From positions 46,030-110,029 of the forward strand of contig CAVPBZ010000010.1 of NCBI GenBank assembly GCA_963702235.1: a stretch of 64,000 nt of DNA, given 5' to 3'. A program made the position numbers and the translations under genes. Under the pieces are notes generated by a model. That model made no database searches. It saw only the letters and a list, made by a program, of their open reading frames with translations, and was not told the origin of the DNA. This stretch comes from PALSA-505 sp963702235 (GTDB lineage: Bacteria; Actinomycetota; Actinomycetes; Streptosporangiales; Streptosporangiaceae). Positions 8,502 through 17,057 of this stretch are shown here, in pieces (the stretch's first letter is position 1; every line of letters starts with the position of its first letter).

Positions 8502-9299
8502 ATGACTGAGGACAAGGCCAGGAAAGCCGCCATCCGCGAACGCATGGCCGAGACCGGCGAGCCGTACAGCGTCGCCCGGCACGCCGTGCATGCCCCCGCG
8601 GCGCCGCCCGCGCAGGACGAGCAGGTCCTGGGCGAGCAGGTCCTGGGCGAGCAGGTTCCGGCTGAGCCGTACTGGGTCGAGCAGTACTACGCGGACGGCG
8701 CGGCCACCGAAGGCGTCACGGTCGAGGAGTTCAAGGCCAGGCAGGCAGCCGACCTGGCCGGGGAACCGGCCGACGAGGCCCAGGAACTCGCTGATCAGGC
8801 GCAGGAACGGGCCGACCTGGCTCAGGAGCGGGCCGAACAGGCCGAGGAGCGCGCGGCGGACGCGCGGGACCGGGCTGACGAGGCGTACGACCTGGCCGAG
8901 GAAGCGCGGGAAGAATCGGACGAGCTCAGGCACGAGCGTGACCCGCACGAGCAGGCCCAGGCGGACCGGGAGATCGCCGCGGTGAGGCGGGAGGCCGATC
9001 AGGCTGGCCGGGAAGCTGACCGGGCGGAGCAGGAAGCCGAGCGGGCGCAGGAGCAGGCCGAGCGGGCGCAGGAACGGGCCGACCGCGAGAACGACCGAGC
9101 CTGTGCCCTGGCCGACCGCCCGCAGCACCGGCCGGCCCGCGGGGAACCGCGGCGGCTCCCGCCGGGCATGCGCCCGGGCCCGCGCCTGCCGTGGTGGTTC
9201 CCTGGCCGGAGCGAGGGGCGGCAGGCACCGCCGCCGCCGGCCCGGCCTGCCCCGCCGGCCCGGCCTGCGCCGCCGCCGCCGCCCGGCCCGCCTCGCTGA
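8502..9299 (+). CDS. Coiled-coil protein with proline-rich tail, unknown function
   Basis: 265 residues from ATG 8502, chosen because GGGAAG (8488-8493) lies eight bases upstream; ATGs at 8460 and 8496 are poorer. The N-terminus, KARKAAIRERMAETGEPY, resembles a short motif seen at the start of various actinobacterial proteins. A 14-base direct repeat encodes EQVLGEQVLGEQV. From about residue 85 to 200 the chain is an almost uninterrupted charged coiled coil (AQERADLAQERAEQAEERA and so on), followed by a basic Pro/Gly tail ending in PPPPPGPPR. No transmembrane segment or signal peptide. I do not recognise a function; a cytoskeletal-like or scaffold role is only a guess. It stands alone between a TetR gene and a convergent phosphoesterase. 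Confidence 0.75.
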   Translation: MTEDKARKAAIRERMAETGEPYSVARHAVHAPAAPPAQDEQVLGEQVLGEQVPAEPYWVEQYYADGAATEGVTVEEFKARQAADLAGEPADEAQELADQAQERADLAQERAEQAEERAADARDRADEAYDLAEEAREESDELRHERDPHEQAQADREIAAVRREADQAGREADRAEQEAERAQEQAERAQERADRENDRACALADRPQHRPARGEPRRLPPGMRPGPRLPWWFPGRSEGRQAPPPPARPAPPARPAPPPPPGPPR

Positions 9300-9322
9300 G
9301 TTCTGCCGCCAGGCCCGCGGCC

Positions 9323-9814
9323 TCACGTCACCTCGACGATCCTCGCCTGCAGCAGCCGGCCATCGGAGATCTGCAGCACGCCGAGCGTGCCGTGCGGCTG
9401 CCGCCTGCGGTCGGTAGGCGAGCCGGGATTGAACACCCGCACGCCGTCGCCCGACTGGTCGAGCGGGATGTGCGAGTGCCCGAACACCACGAGGTCGGCG
9501 CCGGGAAACCTGTACCGCATCCGGCGCAGCCGGCCCGACGCCTGGCCGCTGTCGTGCACCATGGCCACCCGCACGCCGCCCAGGTCAAGCTCCGCCACCT
9601 CCGGGGCGCCCCAGGCGGCCACGTCCGGGCCGTCGTTGTTGCCGCGGACCGCGTGCACCGGCGCGTACCCGGCGAGCTCGTCCAGCACGGGCGCGATGCA
9701 CACGTCACCCGCGTGCAGGATGACGTCGGCCCGGCGCAGCTGCGCGGCGACCCGCGGCGGGCACGATCTCCACCGGCGCGGCGCGTGCGTGTCGGCCAGG
9801 GCTACCACTCTCAC
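9323..9814 (-). CDS. Metallophosphoesterase, YfcE/MJ0936 family
   Basis: 163-residue single-domain calcineurin-like phosphodiesterase. All metal-binding blocks are visible: MRVVALADTHAPRR (D7, H9), HAGDV (D37), GNND, MVHDSG and GHSHIPLDQ. It most likely hydrolyses phosphodiesters with Mn2+ or Ni2+; the cellular substrate of this family is generally unknown. It is divergent from the MFS gene with only 22 bases between the two starts, and convergent with the coiled-coil gene. Confidence 0.93.
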   Translation of the reverse strand: MRVVALADTHAPRRWRSCPPRVAAQLRRADVILHAGDVCIAPVLDELAGYAPVHAVRGNNDGPDVAAWGAPEVAELDLGGVRVAMVHDSGQASGRLRRMRYRFPGADLVVFGHSHIPLDQSGDGVRVFNPGSPTDRRRQPHGTLGVLQISDGRLLQARIVEVT

Positions 9815-9836
9815 CCCGGCAGACTACGATCTCGCC

Positions 9837-11176
9837 ATGTCCCCGCACGCCGAGCCCGGCCCGGCGGCAGCTCCCGGGCGGCCAGCGCGGCTGCTCGAGC
9901 CCTGGTTCATCCCGTTCGCGCTCGTCAACGGCGCAGCGGTCGGCCTCACCCCGATCCTGCTGCCGCTGGCGGCGGCCCGGCAGGGTGCCGGCCACGTCGG
10001 GCTGGTGATGGGGGCCTTCAACCTGGGGGCATTCGCCGCGCCGGTCACCGGCAGCATCGCCGACCGGTTCGGCGCGCACCGGCTGCTGGCGACGCTGTGC
10101 GCCGGCCTGTCCGCGATCAGCCTCTGGCTGTTCCCGCTGGTGAACGCGCCGGTCCAGCTGCTGCTCGCGCTGGCGGGCGGGGCCGGTTCGCCGGCGCGAT
10201 CACGATCGCCAACCTGCTGATCGTCGAACGCAGGCCGGAGGCGCAGTGGAACCAGCGGCTCGGCTGGCTGGAGACGGCGCTGAGCATCGGCCAGGGCGGC
10301 GCGCTCGTCCTGGCCGCGTGGCTGAGCGGGCTCAGCCTGCGCCCCGGGCTGGCCATCGGCGCGCTGATCCCGGCGGCCGCGGTCCCGCTGTCGTTCCTGC
10401 TGCTGCCGCGGATGAGCAAGTCCGGGCCGCCCGCGGCAGCGGCGCCGGCCGCAACCCACCGGCTCGCCCATGCCGGCCACACCGGAGAGTGGGCACCGGC
10501 CAGCCCGTCCCGGGTTCAGCCCCTGCGCCGGCACCCGTTCTCGCCGGCCGGGCTGCGGCGGGCGGCGGAGCTGATGCACGGCGGCTTCGGCTGGATGCTC
10601 GCCGCCTGGATTCTCGGCTACGCCGCCGCGGCGATCGTCTTCTCGCTCTACCCGGTGCTGTTCCAGCACGCGTTCGGCGTCAGGCCGCAGACGTCCTCGC
10701 TGGCGTTCGCCCTGATCGTGTTCGTCAGCCTGCCGCTGTTCATCCTGGCCGGCCGGGGCAGCCAGCGCCGCGGGCCGCGGGCGGTGATGGCGGGCGGCCT
10801 GGCCGCCCGGGTGGTACTGCTGGCGATCCTGGCCATCCTCGCCGCGGCCGGCTGGGTGCCGCCGGCGCTTCCGCTGGCCGCCTTCGGCGGCATCCTGTTC
10901 GCCTGGTCGTTCCTCAGCGTGGCGTCGCCCGGGCTGACCGGTCAGCTCGTCCCGCAGGCCGAGGGCGAGGCCCAGGGCGTGCTCAACGCGTCCAGCGGGC
11001 TCGCCGGGTTCGCCGGCGCGGTCATCGGCGGCCAGGTCGCCAGCCAGGCCGGATACCCGGCGGCCCTCGGCCTCGGCGCCGCGGCCACCGCCGCGGGCCT
11101 GCTCATCTTCACGATCAGGCTGCTGCGCCCGCACGCCCGCCGGCCAGGCGCCGGCAGAGCCGTCAGAGCAGGCTGA
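9837..11176 (+). pseudogene. Major facilitator superfamily transporter, one-base frameshift
   Basis: Two frames join into a roughly 446-residue, 12-helix MFS transporter. The first frame (ATG 9837) covers helices 1-4, with the typical loop GSIADRFGAHRLL between helices 2 and 3. It ends prematurely near 10220. From about 10187 the protein continues in another frame as FAGAITIANLLIVERRPEAQ to VRAG at 11176. Adding one G between 10186 and 10187 restores LALAGGAGFAGAITIANLL, so a single base has been lost. Mechanism expected: proton-coupled drug or metabolite efflux. Its last 14 bases overlap the convergent Nudix gene. Confidence 0.8.
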
Positions 11177-12026
11177 GGAGCCAGCCGGGCCCGGTCACGG
11201 CTGCTCCCGCAGCCTCGCACCGGCGGCGCAGTTCCCGGTCCGCGGTGACCACCAGCCGCCGGCCCGGCAGCGCCCGCGCCTGCGCCACGATCGCGTCGTC
11301 GCCGGATCCGGGAGCCAGTACGACCCGCAGGTGACCGGCCGGCTCGAAGTCAGCCGTCCGCGCGGCTCCTTCGACGACCAGCACGAAGCCGGGGTACCAG
11401 CGGGTCAGCGGCGGCAGGTCCGGAATCGCCGGCAGGCCGGCGATTCCGCGTTCGGACAGGACGGCCAGCTGGGCGTGCAGCCGCTGCGCGGCGGCGGCAC
11501 GATCGCGCCACCAGCCGTCCGGCCGCGCCCCCATCACGTTCGCCACGTCCACGATGATCGTCACGGGGACGAGAGCCGCGGACAGGACCGGCCAGTGCTC
11601 GGCGAAACCGGGATGCAGCCGCAGCGACGTCACCTCGCTGACCTTGACCCACCGGGCCTCGGTGATCTCGGGGCTGGCCGCGTGCACTCCGAACCGCTCC
11701 GCGGCCGCGGCGACGTACGTCCGGTACGACCAGCCGCCGTGATCGTCGAGCAGCATGCCCTGCACCCTCACCCCGCCGGGCGGCAGGTCGCACTCCTCCG
11801 CCGCTTCCCGCAGCGCCGCCGCGACGGGGTCCTCGTCGCTGTCCCTGGCGCCGCCCGGCGGTCCCCAGGTGCCGCCGTGCTGGCCCCACCCGCTGCGCCT
11901 GGCGAGCAGCACGCGCACGCCGTCCGGCCCGCTGCAGCAGGCGAGCAGGCCGACCGCGCCGAACCGCCCCCAGTGCAGATGGCCCTGGTCACAAAGCGCC
12001 CAGCCATCTCCGCCCTGCTCGGCCAC
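11163..12026 (-). CDS. Nudix hydrolase fused to a NYN/PIN-like RNase domain
   Basis: 287-residue two-domain protein. Residues 15-155 form a Nudix domain with the box GPPGGARDSDEDPVAAALRE...AAEECDL (G-x5-E-x7-R-E-x2-E-E pattern, with the first conserved Glu at DED), which cleaves nucleoside diphosphates linked to other groups. Residues 155-287 start VTIIVDVANVMGARPDGWWR, then GSGDDAIVAQARALPGRR and LVVTADRELRRRCEAAG: the spaced acidic residues of a NYN (YacP-like) nuclease fold. The pair suggests a role in RNA processing or in cleaning damaged nucleotides or capped RNA, but this is inference. Divergent from sppA with 44 bases between starts; overlaps the end of the MFS gene. Confidence 0.85.
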   Translation of the reverse strand: MAEQGGDGWALCDQGHLHWGRFGAVGLLACCSGPDGVRVLLARRSGWGQHGGTWGPPGGARDSDEDPVAAALREAAEECDLPPGGVRVQGMLLDDHGGWSYRTYVAAAAERFGVHAASPEITEARWVKVSEVTSLRLHPGFAEHWPVLSAALVPVTIIVDVANVMGARPDGWWRDRAAAAQRLHAQLAVLSERGIAGLPAIPDLPPLTRWYPGFVLVVEGAARTADFEPAGHLRVVLAPGSGDDAIVAQARALPGRRLVVTADRELRRRCEAAGAAVTGPGWLLSLL

Positions 12027-12070
12027 ACCGGCGACGATAGCCGACGCCCCGGCCCGCCTAAGCTGTGGAG

Positions 12071-13747
12071 ATGATCAGAACCCTCAGCCGGCGGTGGACG
12101 GCGCCGCTGATCCTGGAGCTCGACCTGACCGAAGGGCTGACCGACGATCCGCCGCCCGATCCGCTGTCCGCGCTGGCGACCATGCGCAGGCCCCGGCTGG
12201 CCGAGGTGCTCGACGGGCTGCGCCGGGCCCGCTCCGACGACCGGGTCCGCGCGCTGGTGGCCAAGGTCGGCGGCCGCCGGATCGGGCTCGGCGCCCTGCA
12301 GGAGCTGCGCGATGCGGTCATCGCGTTCGGCCAGGCCGGCAAGCTGACGGTGGCCTGGGCGGAGACGTTCGGCGATTTCTCGGCCGGCAACATGCCCTAC
12401 TACCTGGCCACCGCGTTCGGTCAGATCTACCTGCAGCCCTCCGGCGACCTCGGCCTGACCGGCGTCGCGGTACAGCAGCTGTTCCTGGGCTCGGCCATGG
12501 ACAAGCTCGGCGTGGAGTACGAGGTCGGCAAGCGGCGCGAGTACAAGTCCGCGGCCGACATGATGACCGAGCGCGGCTTCACCGGCCCGGCCAGGGAGGC
12601 CGCCGAACGGCTGACGGCCTCGATCGCGGGCCAGCTCACCACCGCGATCGCCGAGCACAGGGGCCTGTCCGCCGAGCAGGCCAGGGCCCTGCTCGACCGC
12701 GGCCCTTTCCTCGCCGACGAGGCGCTCGAGCTGCGGCTCGTGGACGCGCTCGGCTACCGGGACGAGGTGTACGCGGCGGTCCGCAGGAAGGCAGGCCAGG
12801 ACGCGCTGCTGCAGTACATCGGGCGCTACCGGCGCTCGCAGGCGCTGGCCCGGCGGGCCCGCACCGTGCCGAATCCGCGGGAGCCGTTCGTCGCGCTCAT
12901 CCACGCGTCCGGGCCGATCAGGTCCGGCCGCAGCGGGCGCGGCCCCATGTCAGCGATGGGCTCCGACACCGTGTCGGCGGCGCTGCGGGCGGCAGCCAGG
13001 GACGAGCGGGCCAGGGCGATCCTGCTGCGGGTGAACAGCCCGGGCGGCTCCGCCGTGGCCTCGGACACCATCTGGCGCGAGGTCGCCCGGGCCCGCGCCG
13101 GCGGCACGCCGGTCGTCGTCTCGATGGGCGATGTGGCCGCGTCCGGCGGTTACTTTATCTCGGTGGCAGCTGACGTCATCGTCGCCCAGCCGGGCACGAT
13201 CACCGGCTCCATCGGCGTGATTATGGCCAAGCCCGTGCTCCGCGAGCTGATGGACCGCGCCGGGATCAGCATGGACTCCGTGGCCGAGGGGGAGCACGCG
13301 ACGATGTTCGCCCCGACCCGCCCGTTCAGCGCGGACGAGTGGGACAGGATCAACATCTGGCTGGACCGGATCTACGCGGACTTCACCGGCAAGGTCGCCG
13401 CCGGGCGCAGGCTGTCCCCCGCGCAGGTGGAGGAAGTGGCCCGCGGCCGGGTCTGGACCGGCGCGGACGCCCTGGACCACCGGCTCGTGGACGAGCTCGG
13501 CGGGCTGGACATCGCGGCGGCGCACGCCCGCAGCCGGGCCGGGCTGCCCGCCGGCGCCCCGCTGCGGCCGTACCCGCGGCACGGCCCGCTCGACCGGGTC
13601 CGCGGCCCGGCCTCGAGTGAGGTCGCGGCCGCTGCCCCGCGGTGGCTGCCGGCCGAGGGCTGGGGCCCGGTCGCCGCGATCGCCGCCCGGGCCGGCTTGC
13701 CGCCGTACGGACCGCTGCTGCTGCCGGGAAACTGGACGATCGATTGA
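12071..13747 (+). CDS. sppA: Signal peptide peptidase SppA, long (67-kDa type) S49 protease
   Basis: 558-residue serine/lysine protease that degrades membrane signal peptides. Start ATG 12071 (a GTG lies six bases earlier). Two S49 repeats: the N-terminal one carries the general-base lysine in GKRREYKSAADMM, the C-terminal one carries the nucleophile in VSMGDVAASGGYFISVAAD, preceded by LRVNSPGGSAVASD and followed by ITGSIGVIMAKPVLRELMD. This two-domain order matches the E. coli long form, but no N-terminal membrane anchor is seen, so it may be cytosolic or peripheral. Its stop overlaps the TTG start of a flavin reductase gene. Confidence 0.9.
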   Translation: MIRTLSRRWTAPLILELDLTEGLTDDPPPDPLSALATMRRPRLAEVLDGLRRARSDDRVRALVAKVGGRRIGLGALQELRDAVIAFGQAGKLTVAWAETFGDFSAGNMPYYLATAFGQIYLQPSGDLGLTGVAVQQLFLGSAMDKLGVEYEVGKRREYKSAADMMTERGFTGPAREAAERLTASIAGQLTTAIAEHRGLSAEQARALLDRGPFLADEALELRLVDALGYRDEVYAAVRRKAGQDALLQYIGRYRRSQALARRARTVPNPREPFVALIHASGPIRSGRSGRGPMSAMGSDTVSAALRAAARDERARAILLRVNSPGGSAVASDTIWREVARARAGGTPVVVSMGDVAASGGYFISVAADVIVAQPGTITGSIGVIMAKPVLRELMDRAGISMDSVAEGEHATMFAPTRPFSADEWDRINIWLDRIYADFTGKVAAGRRLSPAQVEEVARGRVWTGADALDHRLVDELGGLDIAAAHARSRAGLPAGAPLRPYPRHGPLDRVRGPASSEVAAAAPRWLPAEGWGPVAAIAARAGLPPYGPLLLPGNWTID

Positions 13748-14259
13748 CCGAACGGGCAGGTCCTGACTCCCTGCTGCTGCGTGCGGCCCTCGCCTCGTAC
13801 GCCGCGGGCGTCACCCTCGTCATGATCGGCGACGGGCGCGACGACATCGGCACCACGGTCAGCGCGTTCTGCCCGCTGTCGATGGATCCGCCGCTGGTCA
13901 TGGTGGCGCTGATCGCGGACTCCTACCCGGCGGAGGTGCTCGGCCGCCCGGACGGCCCTGCCGGGTTCGCGATCACGCTGCTCGCCGCGCCGCAGCGGGT
14001 GCTCGCGGGCCGGTTCGCGGCGGCCGGGCGGCCAGGGGCGCGGCTGCTGCTGGATGACGTGCCCCATCTTCGCGGCGGTCATTCCGGCGCGCTGATCCCG
14101 GCGGGCGGCCTGGCCGCCCTTGACTGCGCGACCGCGAACCTGATCCCGGCCGGCGATCACGTCATGGTGATTGGCCATGTTCTGGACGTCCCTTATGCCG
14201 CCGAATCGGCGGACCCGTTGATCCGGTTCCGCGGCAAGTATCCGTCGCTGAGCCAGTGA
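13744..14259 (+). CDS. Flavin reductase-like FMN-binding protein
   Basis: 171 residues. No ATG or GTG is near the start of homology; TTG 13744 overlaps the sppA stop (TTGA) and gives MTERAGPDSLLLRAALASYA, a plausible coupled start. The domain has the flavin-reductase pattern: ASYAAGVTLVM, a TTVSAFCPLSMDPPLVMVAL segment that contacts FMN, and the late GDHVMVIGHVLDVPYAA. Such proteins reduce FMN with NAD(P)H or bind it as a cofactor for a partner monooxygenase; none is adjacent. Ends at TGA 14259. The 194 bases to the next gene hold no recognised element. Confidence 0.85.
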   Translation: MTERAGPDSLLLRAALASYAAGVTLVMIGDGRDDIGTTVSAFCPLSMDPPLVMVALIADSYPAEVLGRPDGPAGFAITLLAAPQRVLAGRFAAAGRPGARLLLDDVPHLRGGHSGALIPAGGLAALDCATANLIPAGDHVMVIGHVLDVPYAAESADPLIRFRGKYPSLSQ

Positions 14260-14453
14260 CCAGCTAATACTCCGCTCCATCGGACTGCCAGGCGGAGATT
14301 GGCGGCACTCGTCCCAATAACGTGCTGTTTCTCCCCGGCGTCTTCGGCTAATCTCACGTGGGATTGCACGTGCCCGCTTGGTCACTCGCCGCGTTTGGTG
14401 CGTCACTCGCAGCGTGCAAGACTGGGACCTGGAGCACCTGACGGAGGGCACGG

Positions 14454-15278
14454 ATGACCGAGGCTGAGGCACCCCCTGGCGTGGATATCTCCACGCCGAG
14501 TCCGGCGCGGCTGTATGACTACTACCTCGGCGGCAGCACCAACTTCCCGGTGGACCGGGCGGCCGGCGACCGGCTGCGCGACGCGCTGCCTGACCTCTAC
14601 GACGCCGCCTGGGCCAACCGCGGGTTCCATCAGCGCTCGGCCCGCTGGATGGCCAGCGAGCATGGCATCAGCCAGTTCGTCGATATCGGATCGGGCCTGC
14701 CGACGCAGGGCAACACGCACGAGGCCGTCCGGCAGGTAGCCCCGGACGCGCGCGTGGTGTACGTGGACTATGACCCGATGGTCCGGGCCATGTCCGGCCG
14801 GCTACTCGACGACGATGCGCACACCAAGCTGATCATCGCCGACATGCGGGACCCGGGCGAGGTGCTGGATCACCCGGACCTGCGGGCGCTGATCGACTTC
14901 AGCAAGCCGGTCGGCCTGCTGATGACCGCGGTCTTGCACTTCGTGGCCGACGGATCCGATCCGTGGGGGCTGGTGCGGCAGTACACCGATGTGCTCGCGC
15001 GGGGAAGCTACCTGGCGCTGTCGCACGCGACCGCCGACAAGCTGCCGCCGCGTTCGGTGCAGGCCATGTACGACACCTACGAGAGCGCCAGCACCCGGAT
15101 CTACCTGCGGACGCGGGGAGAGGTCCGGCGGTTCTTCGAGGGGCTGCAGTTCGTCCCGCCGTACCTGGGCGCGGAGCCGTGCGTCACGTACGTGGGCGTG
15201 TGGGGCGCGGACGACCCCGACGTGGCCGACAGCGAGGGCTCGCGCGTGCTCTACTGCGGTGTGGCGAGGCGTCCGTGA
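14454..15278 (+). CDS. SAM-dependent methyltransferase, Methyltransf_19 (DUF574) family
   Basis: 274 residues, starting at ATG 14454 behind GGAGGG. The opening PSPARLYDYYLGGSTNFPVD is the signature of this actinobacteria-specific family. The Rossmann methyltransferase core has FVDIGSGLPTQGNTHE (SAM loop), VVYVDYDPMVRAMS (acidic residue for the ribose) and PVGLLMTAVLHFVADG. The substrates of the family are unknown. Its stop overlaps the GTG of a DUF397 gene (GTGA). These methyltransferases are often found near DUF397 and XRE genes of the abaA/whiJ type, as here. Confidence 0.93.
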   Translation: MTEAEAPPGVDISTPSPARLYDYYLGGSTNFPVDRAAGDRLRDALPDLYDAAWANRGFHQRSARWMASEHGISQFVDIGSGLPTQGNTHEAVRQVAPDARVVYVDYDPMVRAMSGRLLDDDAHTKLIIADMRDPGEVLDHPDLRALIDFSKPVGLLMTAVLHFVADGSDPWGLVRQYTDVLARGSYLALSHATADKLPPRSVQAMYDTYESASTRIYLRTRGEVRRFFEGLQFVPPYLGAEPCVTYVGVWGADDPDVADSEGSRVLYCGVARRP

Positions 15279-15526
15279 CGACCGGCAAGCCGACCGTCGA
15301 AGAGCTCGGCATCGACCCGCGGGCGCAGGCCTGGCAGCGGTCGGGCGGCGAGGACGGCTCGATCGAGATCGCTTTCGTCGGCGCGGGCGGGGCGCGGGCC
15401 GACGAGTGGGTGCTCATGCGGGTGGCTGGCGACCCCGACGGGCGAGTGCTCGTCTACGACAGGAACGAGTGGGAGTGCTTCCTGGACGGGGCCAAGAACG
15501 GCGAGTTCGACAACGCGGCCGAGTAA
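15275..15526 (+). CDS. DUF397-like small protein, coupled to the methyltransferase
   Basis: 83 residues from GTG 15275, overlapping the methyltransferase stop. Sequence features of DUF397: an acidic start (VEELGIDPRAQAWQRS), IEIAFVGAGGARADEWVLMR, then VLVYDRNEWECFLDGAKNG and a final FDNAAE, the last block matching the W/F-x2-F-x2-G-x-K end of the family. The match is looser than that of the DUF397 gene at 16573. Likely function: partner of an Scr1-type XRE regulator, as for DUF397 proteins beside bldB/abaA/whiJ homologues. Confidence 0.7.
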   Translation: MTTGKPTVEELGIDPRAQAWQRSGGEDGSIEIAFVGAGGARADEWVLMRVAGDPDGRVLVYDRNEWECFLDGAKNGEFDNAAE

Positions 15527-15659
15527 CCAGGCAATTCGTCCAGCCATCCTGCTAGGGCGTAAAAAGCTGCATCGGCCTTTCTTGATCAGGCAACCCCATT
15601 ACCTGCGGAAACGTCCGAAATGACGGGCTCCCGTTATCCGCAGAGAACAAGAGCAAACT

Positions 15660-15690
15660 TTGTGATTCACAACTTAAGTAGCGCTATACT
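15660..15690 (+). promoter_or_regulatory. Promoter and operator of the XRE gene
   Basis: A palindrome TTGTG-ATT-CACAA (15660-15672) is followed by ACTTAAGT (15672-15679) and a near-consensus -10 TATACT (15685-15690). The palindrome lies where the -35 should be, so a protein bound there would control the promoter. Its core TGTGATTCACA is almost identical to the one at 17035-17045. The local sequence (15640-15690) is AT-rich compared with the surroundings. Confidence 0.65.
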
Positions 15691-15721
15691 CATCGGCAGG
15701 CCCTGTCAAGGAGGAGCCCAG

Positions 15722-16570
15722 ATGAGTGACAACGGCTACGGCGCCACACTGGCGAAGCGCCGCCTGTCACACCGCCTTGTCGTGCTCCGCAAGAGGAGCG
15801 GGCACACGGCGAACCATGTCTGCGACATGCTCAACTGGGGCCGGGGCAAGGTCGGCCGGTTCGAGGCCAACCAATGGAAGCGCCCGGAGATGAGTGACAT
15901 CCGGGACCTGCTCCGCATCTACGGGGTGGACGAAGCGGAGAAGGAGGAGATCGAGGATCTCGCCGTCCGGGCCCGAATCCGGCCCTGGTGGCGCGACTAT
16001 CCGCAGATCTTCGAAAACGAGTTTGCCGGGTTCGAGAACGACGCCACGCAGATCCGCGTCTTCATGCCGCTGGTGCTGCCCGCACTGCTGCAGACGACGG
16101 ACTACATGGAGTCGTTCATGCGAGGCTCCCAGCGGCCGCCTGCCTGGCGGGCCAAGGCACTAGAGACACGGCTGCGGCGGCAGGAAATCCTCGACCGTAC
16201 CGACGGCACCGCGCCCCGGTTCGCCTCGGTGATCACCGAGGCGTCGCTGCTGTACCGGTGGGGCCCGCGGCCGGACCGGCTGGAGCAGATCGAGCACCTC
16301 GTCGAGATGAGCCGCCGGCCCAACGTGGAGCTGCGCATCCAGCGCTTCGCCGACGGTCCGCCCACCGGCATGCATTCCATGGTCAACATCTTTGATTTCC
16401 CAGGTGAGCCCAGCACGGTCTTCCTGGAGACAGATTTCTCGATCGAGGAGGTGGCAAGCACGGAACAGGCCAAGAGCTACATCGAAACCTATGGACGGGC
16501 CAGCGCTGCATCGCTGGAACCGGGCGATACCACCCTCTATCTCAATCAACTCGCCGAACACCTGGAGTAA
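15722..16570 (+). CDS. XRE-family regulator with DUF5753 domain (Scr1-type)
   Basis: 282 residues. ATG 15722 follows a strong AAGGAGGAG site by six bases; an earlier in-frame ATG at 15620 precedes the promoter and is rejected. N-terminal lambda-repressor-like HTH (about 8-65): LAKRRLSHRLVVLRKRSG and MLNWGRGKVGRFEANQWKRP. The remainder is the DUF5753 domain (PLVLPALLQTTDYMESFM, VITEASLLYRWG, STVFLETDFSIEEVAS). This protein type pairs with small DUF397 proteins and is called a toxin-antitoxin-like Scr1 regulator in streptomycetes. Two bases separate it from the next DUF397 gene. It probably binds the TGTG-N3-CACA palindromes at 15.66 and 17.03 kb. Confidence 0.92.
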   Translation: MSDNGYGATLAKRRLSHRLVVLRKRSGHTANHVCDMLNWGRGKVGRFEANQWKRPEMSDIRDLLRIYGVDEAEKEEIEDLAVRARIRPWWRDYPQIFENEFAGFENDATQIRVFMPLVLPALLQTTDYMESFMRGSQRPPAWRAKALETRLRRQEILDRTDGTAPRFASVITEASLLYRWGPRPDRLEQIEHLVEMSRRPNVELRIQRFADGPPTGMHSMVNIFDFPGEPSTVFLETDFSIEEVASTEQAKSYIETYGRASAASLEPGDTTLYLNQLAEHLE

Positions 16571-16572
16571 CC

Positions 16573-16776
16573 ATGACCGACCTGTCTCAGGCCATCTGGC
16601 GTAAGGCCAGCCGCAGCGGCCCCAACAACGGCGGCTGCGTGGAGATCGCGGCCAACATCCCGGACGTGACCGCCGTCCGCGACAGCAAGCGCCCCGAAGG
16701 CGGGGCGCACGTCGTCGAGCGCGCGGCGTTCACCGAGTTCCTCGCGGACGTCAAGGCGGGCCGCTTCGACATCTGA
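16573..16776 (+). CDS. DUF397 protein (Scr2-like)
   Basis: 67 residues, a textbook DUF397 protein: AIWRKASRSGPNNGGCVEIA, then VTAVRDSKRPEGG and FTEFLADVKAGRFDI. The start ATG 16573 lies two bases after the XRE stop, so both come from one transcript. In the Scr1/Scr2 model the XRE protein controls or is counteracted by this partner. The gene is followed after 11 bases by a strong terminator (16788-16826). Confidence 0.95.
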   Translation: MTDLSQAIWRKASRSGPNNGGCVEIAANIPDVTAVRDSKRPEGGAHVVERAAFTEFLADVKAGRFDI

Positions 16777-16787
16777 GAACGCTTAGT

Positions 16788-16826
16788 AGAAGAACCCCCC
16801 GGGCTGCATCTCCGGGGGGTTCTTCT
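16788..16826 (+). terminator. Strong hairpin terminator after the XRE-DUF397 operon
   Basis: AGAAGAACCCCCCGG (16788-16802) pairs perfectly with CCGGGGGGTTCTTCT (16812-16826) around a 9-base loop, giving a 15-bp stem. The T-rich part is inside the stem rather than after it, so it could work in both directions. Confidence 0.85.
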
Positions 16827-17027
16827 ATCGCTGCGCCTGTCTCAAGGCTCCGACGTTCACCTGCGGGTTTCCGTCGCATATGTTACTTTACACACGCATA
16901 CGTCCACCGGCCACGATTGCCACCCGCTACCTGTTGGTTACATCCTCGTCACCTGCGGGCACCCGCACCGATACCGGGAAAGCTCGTGGGATTTCAGCGG
17001 ATGCCATTGCGCAGAAGGGTCATGACT

Positions 17028-17048
17028 CATAATCTGTGTTTCACAGAT
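17028..17048 (+). promoter_or_regulatory. Operator and -10 region of the ATPase gene
   Basis: A perfect 17-base inverted repeat, ATCTGTG-TTT-CACAGAT (17032-17048), overlaps a -10-like CATAAT (17028-17033). Its core TGTGTTTCACA differs from the XRE promoter core at one central base only. Short direct repeats ATGACTC (17022 and 17051) flank it. The stretch 16827-17027 shows nothing else I can name. Confidence 0.65.
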
Positions 17049-17057
17049 CAATGACTC

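Noticed and set aside
14340..14390. CACGTG elements before the methyltransferase considered as parS
   Set aside because: They lack the GTTT/AAAC flanks of parS; CACGTG is expected by chance in GC-rich DNA.
15620..15721. Earlier ATG of the XRE gene
   Set aside because: It lies upstream of the promoter elements, and a near-perfect ribosome site precedes ATG 15722.
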